The notes under the pieces were generated by a model that did not search any database, was not told the origin of the DNA, and saw only the letters and a list, made by a program, of their open reading frames with translations. Below are positions 1-10,275 of a stretch of 64,000 nucleotides of DNA, in pieces. Source of the DNA: Perognathus longimembris pacificus (lineage: Eukaryota; Chordata; Mammalia; Rodentia; Heteromyidae); assembly GCF_023159225.1 (NCBI RefSeq), contig NC_063168.1, positions 57,949,398 through 58,013,397 on the forward strand. The letters run 5' to 3'. The translations under genes and the position numbers were made by a program. How positions within the stretch are numbered: position 1 is the first letter of the stretch; each line of letters begins with the position of its first letter.

Positions 1-1245
1 AAATCATAGCTCTTGACCCAATGATGGTGCTTCTAGGAATTTATCATGAAAAATTCAATAGCACTATTTGACAAGATTCATGTGGAAAGATTTGTAATGG
101 CCCAAAGTTAGAAATCATCTAACTGTTCAAAAATGTAGGACAGGTTAAATGATCACCAAACTCAATTTTGGAAGATAACCTGGTGAAGCAAGCACCGCCT
201 ACGTGGACTTCATTGACGATGCTGGCAACTGGGATGGGACAGACATTTTAGTGTCTCAAGTGCCACCTTCCTCTTCTTTGGGGAAGTTCCAGGAAGGCAG
301 GGTGGAGGCTGCCATCTGAGGCTAAGAACAGCAACTTCTACCAGAGAACAGTCTAAATTCATTCAGTGGCTTTCGGCTACAACAAAGCTGGTGAGAGAGA
401 CTAACAATATATGGCTCCACTGTGCAACCGCTAAAATTCATGTTTGTTAATGTTGACATGAAGCAAGGAGTTTCTGTTTTCCCTTGGTTACAGACTGATG
501 CCATATTTTAGCAGTGGAATACTACTTTGTTGTTAAAAATCATAATTTTCAAGATTATAACAGAAAAAAATGGCATCTAGTTCAATCTCAATTATATAAA
601 AAGTAGTAAGTGTATGTGAGAGAGGAGTGAGAGAAGAGACAGGGAGAGAAACAGGGTCATTCCACTGAGAGTTAAGTCTTAACATCTCCCTTCACAAGCT
701 TATCATTGCAAAGGTGATTAGTACAGAAAGAAGGAAGGAGACAGGGGAAGCAATTTGGGAGAGGAAGAATCAGGGCTAGAGACCAAGACAAATAAATACA
801 GAGCCCAGTATCCTGAGCAAGGCTAAGATTTCTTAGAATCCTTAGGGTACCCCAGAGGGAGGAGAAAGGACTTTATGGAAAACCAGAGACATCCCAGGCC
901 TTCTTAGAAATATGTGGCCTTTGAGGAGAAAAAGCTCTAAACTAGTGTGATAGGAAGTTAAGTCTGGGACCACCCAGTTTCACCTATAGTTGCAAGCTCT
1001 AAAGACTAGAATATCTGAGTCAGGTGTATTGATGTGTCTTAAAAAAATACTGGTGTTTCTTCAAAGAAAAGACAAAAGAAATAATAGCTGTTACATAATT
1101 TTTAACCCAGTCCTGGGTTTGTTCTGTTCCTGGTACTCTTCCCCTCATCCCTGCCATACCACACTCACTGTAGTCTAGTCCTTGTTCTACTGAGCATTTC
1201 TGGCTTTTCTTCGTATCCTACCTCCAGGGCTTAAGAGGAAGTTGG
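1..1245. other. 5' flank, no gene recognised
   Basis: No exon-like ORF with splice sites and no clear repeat family was recognised here. There is a purine-rich patch around 720-780. The short open frames on both strands look like chance. Confidence 0.5.
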
Positions 1246-1555
1246 GGTGAACTTAGCACTAGGGGCTCATGCCTGTAATCCTAGCAGCTGGAGGCTGAGA
1301 TTGCTGGGAGGACAGTTTGAGGCCAGCTTGATGTTGTCCAGACCCCTATTCAACAAAAGCTAAGCACAATGGCTTGTTCCTGTTAGCCCAGCTACTAAGA
1401 AGCCTAACATAGATGATCATGCCCAGGCATGTGCCTTAGCAGCAAGAGAGAACCTAACCAGAAATAATGAGCAAATCAGGGCTGGAGGTCTGAATCAACA
1501 TTAAAAAAGCACCTTCCTAGAAATTCTGAGGGCCAGAGTTCAAAGTCTAGTACCA
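1246..1555 (+). repeat. Trimeric SINE: two 7SL-like arms plus tRNA-like tail
   Basis: The first arm carries the Alu/B1 signature ctcatgcctgtaatcctagc followed by ggaggctgag. A second, more diverged arm starts near 1362 (cccagctactaagaagcc). The tail near 1500-1550 (gcaccttcctag, then gagttcaaagtctagtacc) resembles a tRNA-derived monomer with a B-box. The layout resembles a beaver SINE as I remember it, which would make it shared across Castorimorpha. A related copy lies on the other strand at 49930-50228. Confidence 0.6.
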
Positions 1556-1665
1556 AAAGAAGAAAGGAAATAGAATGAAAAGGAGGAAGAAGTGAAAAAA
1601 GAAAGAAGGAAGAGAGAAAGAGAGAGAAGAAAGGAAAGAAAGAAGGGGAAAGAAGTTGAGGAAGA
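1556..1665. repeat. GA-rich low-complexity tract
   Basis: Purine-rich run of gaaa/gaga units directly after the preceding SINE, probably grown from its A-rich tail. The minus-strand serine/leucine-rich open frame over it is an artefact of composition. Confidence 0.8.
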
Positions 1666-2116
1666 CCAGACCTGGTCCTGACTGGGTGGGCCCTGTCCTG
1701 TCAGAACACTCTCCACTACGCAGCAGACTCTAGCTATATGAGCCCCAAGTCTGAATACTTTTCTTGCACTTACAATCATTACCCTACTTTATAGGTTTTG
1801 CCATTTTGGCCCCTGAGAAACTCTAACAACACATGAAATGTTCTGTTTAACTAGGTGGCAAGTGCTCATAAACCTGTTTACCCTGCCTTGATCCTGCCCT
1901 TTGTCATATTTTACTTGAACATTTGATTTAATCCCCTAAATCAACACTGGGTTTGTTTTCTTAATAAAGAAAATGAGAATGAGGCTCTCAAAATTAACCA
2001 AACTGGAAATACTTTACCTTAGGGTGCCTTGGAAGATCAGCCTGGGAGAGCCTTGGGGATTTCTGGGTACCTGTAACACTGCTCCCTAACCTGAGTGCTG
2101 GCATCTTGGACGTCTC

Positions 2117-2509
2117 TGGCATTAGGAAACTAAATCATGAGAGTATCTGAATAAAGAAAGAGCAGAAAATGACCCGAACATACCAGGTCGATTTGAATGG
2201 AAAGCTGAAGAGGGATGCCAGGAGACTCGGGGGACATGAGGCATGCTGGGGTCAGGGGTGAAGGGACTTGTGTAGGATCCTGAGTGAAGGTGATTGGAGA
2301 ACACAAAAGGCTTCATGAGACTTTGAAAGTTTGTGGGTTGGGACTGAAGTAATGTACACAGACCTGGTTCCGGGAGCCTGTTGTACAAACCCACTGAGCA
2401 GGTCCCGATTCAGCCAAGTGTTGCCTGCTTTCGGAGATCTCAGGTGGGTGTTATCTGAGGCGGGTGGGAGAGTGGACTGTCACTTTTTGGGGATTGCAGA
2501 CTCCCATCA
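2117..2509 (-). repeat. 3' LTR of the minus-strand ERV
   Basis: Homologous along most of its length to 6783-7123. Shared stretches include the taggaaact start, gtgaagggactt, acccactgagcagg and the gattgcaga...cccatca end. Homology stops abruptly at the cccatca end in both copies, which sets the boundary. This copy carries about 60 extra bases near 2425-2485. The low-coordinate edge is uncertain by a few bases. Confidence 0.65.
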
Positions 2510-2525
2510 TTTGAGACCCTGAAGG

Positions 2526-2535
2526 GATATAAAAG
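2526..2535 (+). promoter_or_regulatory. TATA-like box, orphan
   Basis: The sequence gatataaaag lies in a ggatataaaaggtgg context on the plus strand, just outside the ERV 3' LTR and antisense to the env 3' end. It matches a strong TATA element, but no exon or donor of similar quality clearly follows. It may be coincidental. Confidence 0.2.
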
Positions 2536-2689
2536 GTGGAGGGGCATCATGGTCTTCCCTGGCTACTGCCTGCTGACATAGGACTGTCAAGGAGTCATCA
2601 CTGGGGCTGGGCTCTTCAAGGTCCAGGTCTGTCCTGGGCAGGGTGGGGTAAGCAGAGCCTCAGGTTGGATATAGGATGGCCTTCACTCA

Positions 2690-3643
2690 CTTCTGGGTGG
2701 TGACCTTGTTGAGGGCAGTTATCCTGTTAAAGAGAAACTTTTGAAAAAGTTAAGAAAACAGGATCCAATGAGGAGGAAGAAGATGACTGTTAAAGATCCT
2801 AAGAGAGGGGCCAGGCAGGGGGACCACGGTGAGAGGGAATCCCACCAAGATGTTCACGGAAGTGATTCCCATTGTCAGGTAGACATTCCTGCAGGTGACT
2901 TAGTGTTTCTTGGACTACCCCAGGCTCATTAGCATAGAAACAACACTTCCTGTAAAAAGGCATAAAGTCTCCCTTGTGCTATAGTAAGTCAAGCCCACCT
3001 CTATTTTGGAGGACAACTGTGGCCAGTAAGTTGAGTTGCTGTTGTAGGCCTGGGGCTGACTGGGTAAGGGGAGAGCATGGTAGACTGGTTGAGAATAACA
3101 CCCAGATATTGTATGGGGCCTGGTTTTCTACAAATCCAGCAGTCAGAGGCGAGAGCTGGATTGGAGTGATTAAGGGCCTGGTGGAAAACCTTAATCATTT
3201 CCTGTAACTGGGTGATAGATGTCTGCTGAGTGTGGATGAGAGAGAGACCCAGAAAGGTGCCAAGACAAACTATCCTCACTCCAAGAGAGGTATACAGGTA
3301 TGGGCATTAGAGAGGCATACTTACGATCTATTTTCTTTTGACCTCCTGGCTTCAGGTACTTTTGAAGGGACAAGCCCAATTGACTCCATTCAGGATCAGA
3401 CACAATCCCCTCTTAGCTGAGCAGTTCTTCCCAACTGCCTCTGGGTGGTCCCTTAGTGCCAGGATGAGCTCTGTCCCAGTAGGTCTGGTAGGTCTCTTCT
3501 CCTTGCTGGGGTAATGTCCCAATTGACATTTTTGCTTGTTGCTGGGAGAAGGTGTCCCAGTTGGACAAATCCTGCATTAAAGGAGATGACTGACAGGTCA
3601 GGTGAGTCAGAGCCATAGACCCTTTTATTTCCCATTTAAGCAA
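2690..3643 (-). pseudogene. Broken retroviral env remnant
   Basis: Minus-strand frames at 3001-3279, 3191-3403 and 3413-3643 overlap in different phases, so the gene is frameshifted. The 3001-3279 frame contains SDCWIC within an Asn/Pro-rich context, typical of the surface subunit of gammaretrovirus-like envelopes. Around 2740-2840 a hydrophobic stretch (GSLTVIFFLLIGSCF) looks like the membrane anchor near the C-terminus. A stop in another frame near 2690 looks like the end of the gene. Assignment rests on motif recognition only. No intact envelope can be read. Confidence 0.6.
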
Positions 3644-5187
3644 CAGGAGATCAACATAAATAGTTTTGAAGCAGGGTTTACCTTGAATTTATTAAGAATA
3701 AAAGCTAAATTTGACAAATAAGTACTTATAAGAGTCATTTGTCCCTTCATGGCTCTTACTGTGATTGCTACAGAGGATTAAATCTGTAATGGCAAAACTT
3801 AAGAGTAGTCATGATGAGAGTTTTGTGAACGGCAACTGATTAAACCATCTAGTTACTTTTATAATGCTCTAGGATACTAATTAAGAGTGAAACCATTGTA
3901 GATGTCACTAGTCTTTTTTTTATTACAATGAAGAATGCAGGAACACAGGCCTCCTTTGCATCCTTTTAGCACTATATCCAAGATGGCTTGCACACTTGGG
4001 GAATAGACGTATTAGACCACAAAAGGTAGCTTTGTGCTTTTACATACTTACTTAACATATAATCATTTAAAGGACCTTACCATAAACATTTAAATGAATT
4101 CTTGCTTAGTCACTATTTATTTTTATGTGGTTAAAACTTGACAAGCTTAAGATGACACAGCAATCTTTTTGATAGATGGACATAAAGAATGGAATACTAG
4201 TTTTACATCAGTGTATTAATCTTGACCTTAGGAAAGATCTTTAGATAGTTTTTAAATAATTAAACACATTTTCACACACACACAATGCATAAAAGTTTTG
4301 AGGCATGCTTATGTTTTAAAAATGAAAATCAGCCATAAATTTTCTGGAATTTCAGGGACAAGTGACATTTTTGCCCATAGCACTATAGAACCATGTGTTC
4401 AATACACAAAAACACAAACGTTTTCCAAACAAAAAACAGAACCTCGTGCTTAAACAAACATTGATTACTTAGAACAGAAAACCTTTAAAACAATTTACCA
4501 AATTAGCAAATGATACACATTAGCATTCAAATTGACTTTTAAATACTCCCTAGGTGGATGAAAGAGGGGCGAGCTTGGTGGGGGTTCCATGAAGCCAAAC
4601 TCTTAACCCACCACTTGGCCTTTGTGTCTTCCTAGGTGAGTATCAATCTCCAGGGCCTACAGAGAGAACTGGGGGTGGGGCTAAACTCTGCTTTTCCCCA
4701 CTTTTAGACCTCAATACTTTTGTTTTTCAGAATGAAGGTACAGAAAAAAGGCTTAGAAAGGGAATGTCTGAGAGATTGGATAGCTGTGATTAGGGAAGAG
4801 ATGAGAGGGAAGGGTTCCTCCAGGGGCCTTTTGCAGCTCCCTAGAGGAATTTTGCCTTAAGGAAAAAATTAAGAATCCAGATCCTTAAATGAGTAGACTG
4901 AGGAAGGAGAAAAGGAATGGAGTTCCAAAGACAAAAGAGGACAGGTTTGTTTGGGGTACGCTATCTGTCTAACTGCATCCTTTATGAGATTTTTGGGTGT
5001 GATGAAATGACCAGGCCATTCGAATAAGAGAGAGACTGACCCTAGGGTGTTTGCTGGCCAGCCACCGTCAGTGATAGTTTAGTGGATGAGATAGAGGCCC
5101 ATTTTGGTGGTGATCTGGCACAGGGCATCCCACTTGGGAGCTACATGGCAGTAGCTTAAGAATTGGTATCTGATTTTAGGAAATCTC
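3644..5187. other. ERV interior without recognisable coding
   Basis: Between the env and gag remnants. 3650-4550 is AT-rich with short homopolymer runs, and 4560-5160 is more mixed. No pol motif could be read on either strand. It could be badly decayed pol, a deletion filled by unrelated sequence, or a later insertion. A degenerate nucleocapsid may sit just below 5188 on the minus strand, but I cannot support it. Confidence 0.4.
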
Positions 5188-5298
5188 TTATTTTTCCTTT
5201 TGCATCTCATCATCCTGATTGTTAAAGATGTTGAAGGCCACATTTAGTAGCTCTTGTTGGGACATTTGGGGGTCCTGCTTTAGCTTTTGGAGTTCATG
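5188..5298 (-). pseudogene. Retroviral gag capsid fragment
   Basis: About 37 codons read on the minus strand and end at a stop (5188-5190). They contain LQKLKQDPQMSQQELL and then AFNIFNNQDDE, a pattern characteristic of the C-terminal capsid region of gammaretrovirus-like gag. It is a fragment only. The solo LTR begins about 140 bp to its right. Confidence 0.65.
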
Positions 5299-5441
5299 AA
5301 GTGCTGTTAGCTTGTTGCTATGACTACACTTATAAGGAAGTCACTCTCTTAAAGAAGATGGTTTCAGCTAAGAGAATCTGGATGGCAGAAAGGAAGAATG
5401 TAGTGACAGGATCAAGAAAAGAAAAAGGCTTGGGCTCAGGG

Positions 5442-5870
5442 TGAAGTGCCAGACTTTGAAGTCAGGCCCCACTTTACCACGTGAACCCCACTTTACCACG
5501 TGAACCTAAGATAAGCAGGCCCTGTGAGCAAACCCAGGACAAGCTTATTAGGGCCCAGCCGGTCGAGAACTCTAACGACTGGGAATGCTTAACTCTAACT
5601 GCCCCCAGAATGCCTGGAGCCCTGAGCCAATCAGATTTGTACCCATAATCTTGCTTGCTTAAACACCTGATTGCTGTAACTTTGTCTTTGGCCTTTATAA
5701 GCTCTGTGTAATCGCAGCTGGAGGCTGCCTCCTAACCTCCACTGTGTCGGTGGGTAGGACAAGGCCCGGGCCGCGGCCCCGCTTGAATGAAGCCTTGCCT
5801 TGCTATTGCATTTTGGAATGTCTGAGTCTCGGTGGTCTTCTTGGTGGTGGTCTTGCGACTTGGCACAACA
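5442..5870 (+). mobile_element. Solo LTR, class I ERV, with 4-bp target duplication
   Basis: A 429-bp unit begins TGAAG, ends CAACA, and is flanked on both sides by AGGG (5438-5441 and 5871-5874), the 4-bp duplication size usual for gammaretrovirus-like integrases. Internal features follow LTR order on the plus strand: CCAAT at 5627-5631, TATA-like ctttataa at 5693-5700, a GC-rich patch, an AATGAA poly(A)-signal-like hexamer at 5786-5791 and a GT-rich U5-like end. The U3 part has an exact duplication of about 20 bp (5468-5507). No internal retroviral sequence is attached, so it formed by LTR-LTR recombination. It points the opposite way to the ERV it sits in. Confidence 0.85.
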
Positions 5871-6067
5871 AGGGAAGTCCTGACCATTTGCCATCCCATT
5901 GGAGAAAGTGACTCATATCTTACAATATCGTGGAGTCAGAAGTGCTATATTCAAGCCAGTGGTTACAATTATCCAATTGGTACTGAGACCAAATATCTAA
6001 AGTTTTAAAAATTTTATTTTAGGTCCAGATTTAAGCCCAGAATGGCTAGCCCTTGAGAGGGAAACCA

Positions 6068-6317
6068 TAGGGGTCCCCAGGACCCAGCATGCATTTCACT
6101 CTCAAGGATACAAGCCAAAAAGGGCTGTCAGCCAGACTCCTAAGAGCCAAATCCTCAAGTGGGCCTGAAGAAAAGGATAAAACCTGAGAACTTGTATTAA
6201 AGCACCCCCAAATATGGGATTGAGATCAGCGAGATCCTCCACTAAGTGATGGGCATCCCCCAAATCTGATCAGCCAGATGGGGTCCCCAAGCCCAACATG
6301 CATTTCACACTCAAGGA
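6068..6317. repeat. Imperfect direct duplication inside the ERV leader/gag region
   Basis: About 40 bases at 6068-6105 (ggggtccccaggacccagca and following) recur at 6279-6317 with a few changes. Both contain catgcatttcac...ctcaagga. The copies are about 210 bp apart and may be an ancient ERV-internal repeat. Confidence 0.6.
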
Positions 6318-6762
6318 CCTTTCAAGAGAACACGATCCTTACCTCACAATTCCCCCCAGAAGAGATATCCAGCGGAGTGTGGTAGCAGTCAAATGGCAAA
6401 TAGCCTCCGATCTGGAGGTCATCAGAAAGGGAGAGAGAGAGGCAGGAAGGGAGAGAAGAGATTAGGGGAAACAGTGGGCTGATAACAGAGTTTACCAATC
6501 CTGCCAATAAAGACCTAGGTCAAGATCTTGCCTCACCTATGTAGGCTTAAGCAGCAAAAGCTGTGACTCGGTGAGGGTGGAGGCTGGTCATGCATAGGCC
6601 ACCGTTGAGCTGGGGGTTTCCATTCCCCTTCTTAGTAGGCTCAAGGGACTGACTGGCTTTCTGAAAGCTGCTGTTTCAGAAAGGAAAAAGAGAAGTGAGG
6701 AAGAAAGGGAGATGAGATGGACAGAGTCCCTTTCAAGGACAGGAGTCCTCTGGGGAACTCCA

Positions 6763-6780
6763 TCCCAGGTTTTGGCACCA
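6763..6780 (-). other. Retroviral primer binding site, tRNA-Phe type
   Basis: On the minus strand this reads TGGTGCCAAAACCTGGGA. It differs at two positions from the complement of the 3' end of tRNA-Phe as I remember it, and both changes fit CpG decay. It lies two bases from the inferred LTR end, as expected. It fixes the orientation of the provirus. Confidence 0.75.
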
Positions 6781-6782
6781 TT

Positions 6783-7123
6783 TGTTAGGAAACTGAGTCA
6801 TGAGGGTGTAAGAATAAATAAAGAGAAGAAAAGGATCCCATAAGACCAGATGAACTTCAATGGGAAGTTGAAGAGGGATGCATGATGACCTGAGGAGTTG
6901 GGAGACAGGAGCCATGCTGGTGGCAGGGGTGAAGGGACTTATGTCGGGTTCTGAGCGGAGGTGGCTGGAAGGTACAAAAGATTTTGGGACAGGCATTGCA
7001 AGTTTGTGGTTTGGGCTGGAAATAATTCATGCAAGCATGGTTCCTAGACCCTGTCGTGCAAACCCACTGAGCAGGCACTGGTTCAGCCAGGTGTGTCACA
7101 TTGGGGATCGCAGATTCCCATCA
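6783..7123 (-). repeat. 5' LTR of the minus-strand ERV
   Basis: Starts TG and ends CA in plus coordinates, is followed by the primer site at its low-coordinate edge, and is clearly homologous to 2117-2509. Both LTRs have AATAAA-like hexamers on the opposite (plus) strand, so antisense polyadenylation signals are present but of unknown meaning. Confidence 0.7.
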
Positions 7124-8458
7124 CCTAGGGAACATTCACCAAGTTGAACATGGATTCATACTTTGTCACCACTGTCCCTCCATCTGGGCTTACTCTGCTG
7201 CACTCTCCTGCTTCCTTCACTCCTCAGGAATGTCTCCTCTGACCTCGCTCAGGATAAGGTTTCCTTGTTTTGGAGTCTCACTGAACCTGTGAATCTCCTT
7301 TGTAGCAATGATCCCAACTCAAGTCGTCTGCTGTTCTCTAGTTATCAGTCACTGAGTCCACAGCTGTGTTCTGATCCCAGCACAGTGGCTGACACAGATG
7401 GCAGCACAGGAAGTTACTTGTAAAGAAATGATGGAGAGTCAGAAAGGGAAGCAGGCAGAAGGGAGAGCTTGGGGGAAGGAGGCAGGAGGAAAAACAGGCA
7501 AAGGACGGAGGAAGAGATAAGTACTTTGAGGACAAGTAGAAATTGGGAAGGGAAGCCCTCAATATTGCATTCCCATGAGTGAATACAGTCTCCCAGGAGG
7601 AAAAGCAGCCTTGCCAGGGAAATGTAGGTTAGCTCAAGGCCTATGGCCTACAGTCCTGAAGGGTAGAACATGGACCTGAAGCCTAGTCTGTCTTTGATTT
7701 TTCTGGATGAGAGGAGAACAAAAAAGAACAATTTCCCTGTCATTTCTACATTACACAGAGCATGAGCTGGCACTGTGTGTGCAGGAATAGCCAGAACAGG
7801 GACAGCCCTGGTACAGAAGAAAGGTGGATGTAGCCCCAGGCTGTAACAGTGACCATCAGTATCAATACCTGGTAGCCTAGGCAGCCCAAGCAGCTACTGT
7901 AGAAGCCACACAACAGTTAGACATAGGTAGTGACTGTGGGGTCTCAATGGGTCATAGCAACATAGCTCCCATCCTCTGCAGGGAAGGAGACAGAACTTCA
8001 ATGAATAGGATAGCCATGGCGGAGCCCCCACAGAGGACCAAAGTTCTGTATTTCTGAGCAGGATAGGAAGTCAGGAGAAGGTCACACTCCTTCAGAGCAG
8101 GAAGTCTAGCTCAGAATTTACTGTTAGGTGTCACCTGGTTTATAGCTCCAAGCTGGAATTCTCTGGAAAACATAAATTGCTAAGAGTTAGATTCTAAGAA
8201 GTACATATGAATGGAGAGGGAAGACACCAAAGAGCCAAAGAAACCAAAAGAAACAGAGAGCCTCCTTGGATTTGAGGCTAGAGCTGCCTTACAGGGCCTC
8301 TCCTTCACTGTTTTTACCCACAATGTTCTCCCAAAGGGACTTGTCTCTTGCTACCAAATGCTGCACTGGAAGACATTTCCCCTTGAACACAAGTCTTGTC
8401 AAAGACTACTCTTGGAACAGCGACTCCTGCTCCTAGAGGAAAAGATGTTTGGGCATAT
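7124..8458. other. Intergenic, nothing clear
   Basis: Mixed unique-looking sequence with a purine-rich patch near 7430-7530. The open frames at 7163-7423 and 7338-7562 lack splice context and recognisable similarity. Confidence 0.4.
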
Positions 8459-8698
8459 CTTTTTTTTTTTTTTTTTTTTTTTTGTGAGCCAGTCCTGGGG
8501 CTTGAACTTGGGGCCTGGGCACTTTTCCTGAGATTCTTTTGCTCAAGGCTAGTGCTCTACTACTTGAGCCATAGCTCCATGTCTGGTCTTTTGGTAGTTT
8601 ATTGGAGATAAGTCTCCTGCAGGGCTTTGAACTGAGATCCTCAGATCTTGGCCTCCTGTGTAGCAAGGACTATGGGCATGAACCATTGATGCCTGGCA
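8459..8698 (-). repeat. 7SL/B1-like plus Geo-like composite SINE
   Basis: A T-run (8460-8483, the A-tail reversed) is followed by the reversed right monomer (ccagtcctggggcttgaac ... acttgagcca) and then the reversed 7SL-like monomer ending near gcctggc. Members of this family recur throughout the window. Confidence 0.8.
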
Positions 8699-9133
8699 GA
8701 AGAGATTTTCTGGGGGAAGACAAAAACACCATCAGTGCTTAAAAAAATGACCAGTTACTTACTGCCTTTTAGATGCCATCCTAGAAGAGGCTCCTGGAGG
8801 TAAGGCATCCTGAAGCATTTTCTTACTATTTTTTTCTGAAATAATAGCTTTCAGACATTTTGATTGCATACCCTATTAGTAAAATTATTTTTATCATGAA
8901 TCAGAAACACATGCATATTTATTTGTTAACCATATCTATATATAAGAGTGTATGCTGCTGACTATACTTAGGGTGAAAGTTCTAATCATGCCCCTAAATG
9001 TCCCTCATAAGCAAATATGAGGAAGATAGAGTATAATAATCCTCAATTCACAGACCCATAAGCTCAGAGGAGAAAAAATTTGGCCAGATCATAAAGCCAG
9101 AGCTGTCAGAGCTGGGATTAAAACCCACTTCAA

Positions 9134-9253
9134 GCTAGGCATGGTAGCTCACGAAGGTAATACCAGCACTCAGGAGAATGAGGTGGGAGAGTCATAGATT
9201 CAAAATTAGCCTGAGTTATATCACAAGACTCTGCCTTAAACAAAACAAAACCA
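9134..9253 (+). repeat. B1-like monomer SINE
   Basis: aagctaggcatggtagctca ... taataccagcactcaggag ... attcaaaattagcctga matches the 7SL-derived B1 layout and ends in an A-rich tail. No right monomer is attached. Confidence 0.75.
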
Positions 9254-9903
9254 CCTGAAATCAGATGGCTCAATCTCCACTGTCTGCCAGGGTTGTCTGA
9301 ACCACCTCTTCTGGGTGCTTGATTCTTCCCATCTCTTCCCACTTCTCACAGTTTAGCTGGACCCATTGTATCAGTTTCTGTTGATTTCCACATTTCCCCC
9401 GTTTTATTAGGTTTATCTTTATCTTTTATTACCAAGGGCAAACTTCATTGTCAGGGCTCTGGAACCAGGAAGCATGGTTTTCAGATGTTTTCTCCTGGGC
9501 TCATTCATCAAGGATGATGGAGAGACCACCCACAGGAGTTCATGGGTGGACAATTTATTTGTTAAGAAGGAGATGCTATCTCCAGAGCAGAATGGACATG
9601 TGATGTGGCTTGCTCTCCTGTGGTTCTTCATGGCCAGGACATATGTCACCTAGGCTTCCCAGATGAAGGGAGGCATGAAGGAAGATTGCTTTCCTGTGCC
9701 CTTTTTTTTTTTTTTAGCATGTCCTCTGAGCTCCTAGGAAGGTTTTGTAAAAGCTCCAATTCCCAGAAGCAGAAAAAGAAAGAGGAAATAGAAATATTGG
9801 AGAACAATGAAATGTATAACTAAGGCAGCTGAGAAATTCATAGCTAGGGGGATCCAGAAGTGAGCGAGATCAAGTTTGAAATAGGATTAGGGTGATGTTA
9901 AAA

Positions 9904-9932
9904 GCTCTCTCTCTCTCTCTCTCTCTCTCTCC
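9904..9932. repeat. (CT)n microsatellite
   Basis: About 14 CT units, starting some 100 bp upstream of the TATA-like box at 10001. GA/CT tracts are common near promoters, but a role here is not shown. Confidence 0.95.
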
Positions 9933-9953
9933 CCTGCCCAGGCCCACACTGGA

Positions 9954-9966
9954 GTCAATGATTAAC
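9954..9966 (+). promoter_or_regulatory. HNF1-like binding site
   Basis: GTCAATGATTAAC matches the HNF1 palindrome GTTAATNATTAAC at all but one position. It lies about 35 bp before a TATA-like box, a usual distance in HNF1-driven epithelial promoters. This is a pattern match only. Confidence 0.5.
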
Positions 9967-10000
9967 TAAGGTAAGGTGGAGCAGCCTCACCTGGCATGCC

Positions 10001-10008
10001 ATATAAGG
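10001..10008 (+). promoter_or_regulatory. TATA-like box of candidate CAPN13 promoter
   Basis: ccatataagg context. Transcription would start roughly 25-32 bp downstream, about 10027-10035. Together with the upstream HNF1-like site and the donor at 10187 it forms a coherent promoter and first-exon layout. Confidence 0.45.
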
Positions 10009-10029
10009 AAGAGCCCATAGGAAAGAAGT

Positions 10030-10186
10030 TTGCAGATGCTTGCAGTGCCAGCTGCTATCCAGTGTCTACAAAGAGCCGAAGTCTTCTTTGCTAATCCCTT
10101 TGCCACCTTCCATCCTGCAAAACTGCTGCTACTGAGGACCGGGACTGAACCCATCCCCACTCGGCTTCCTGCAGGAATTACTACAG
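10030..10186 (+). other. CAPN13: Candidate non-coding first exon of CAPN13
   Basis: This unique-sequence segment of about 155 bp begins 25-30 bp after a TATA-like box and ends ctacag|gtaaggtg, a near-optimal splice donor. The first coding exon starts at 26714 with 36 bases of 5' untranslated sequence after a splice acceptor, so at least one upstream untranslated exon must exist, and this is the best candidate I see on the strand. An ATG at 10036 opens a frame through the whole exon (50 codons plus one base). If joined directly to 26714 that frame would be out of phase with the calpain start. The ATG would be only a few bases from the cap and may be skipped. No transcript was available. Confidence 0.45.
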
Positions 10187-10275
10187 GTAAGGTGTGAGTG
10201 GTGGTCTCTTCGAACTTTGGACTAAAATCATTCTCTAGACATTAGCAAGCCTATGGATTCCTCAGAGAGCTTTTT

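Larger units (their letters stand above)
2117..7123 (-). mobile_element. Degenerate class I endogenous retrovirus (tRNA-Phe-type primer site)
   Basis: Two related 340-390 bp segments (2117-2509 and 6783-7123) act as LTRs around an interior read on the minus strand. Next to the 5' LTR is a primer binding site close to the tRNA-Phe type. A gag capsid fragment (5188-5298) and env fragments (about 2690-3640) follow in retroviral order. I could not recognise pol, and the span is short for a provirus, so a large internal deletion or replacement is likely. The LTRs are clearly diverged, and I found no convincing outer target duplication. This is an old, non-functional copy with stops and frameshifts. 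A plus-strand solo LTR (5442-5870) interrupts it. Confidence 0.72.

Noticed and set aside
5631..5894. Minus-strand open frame across the solo LTR
   Set aside because: Antisense to LTR control sequence. LTR structure and target duplication explain the region.
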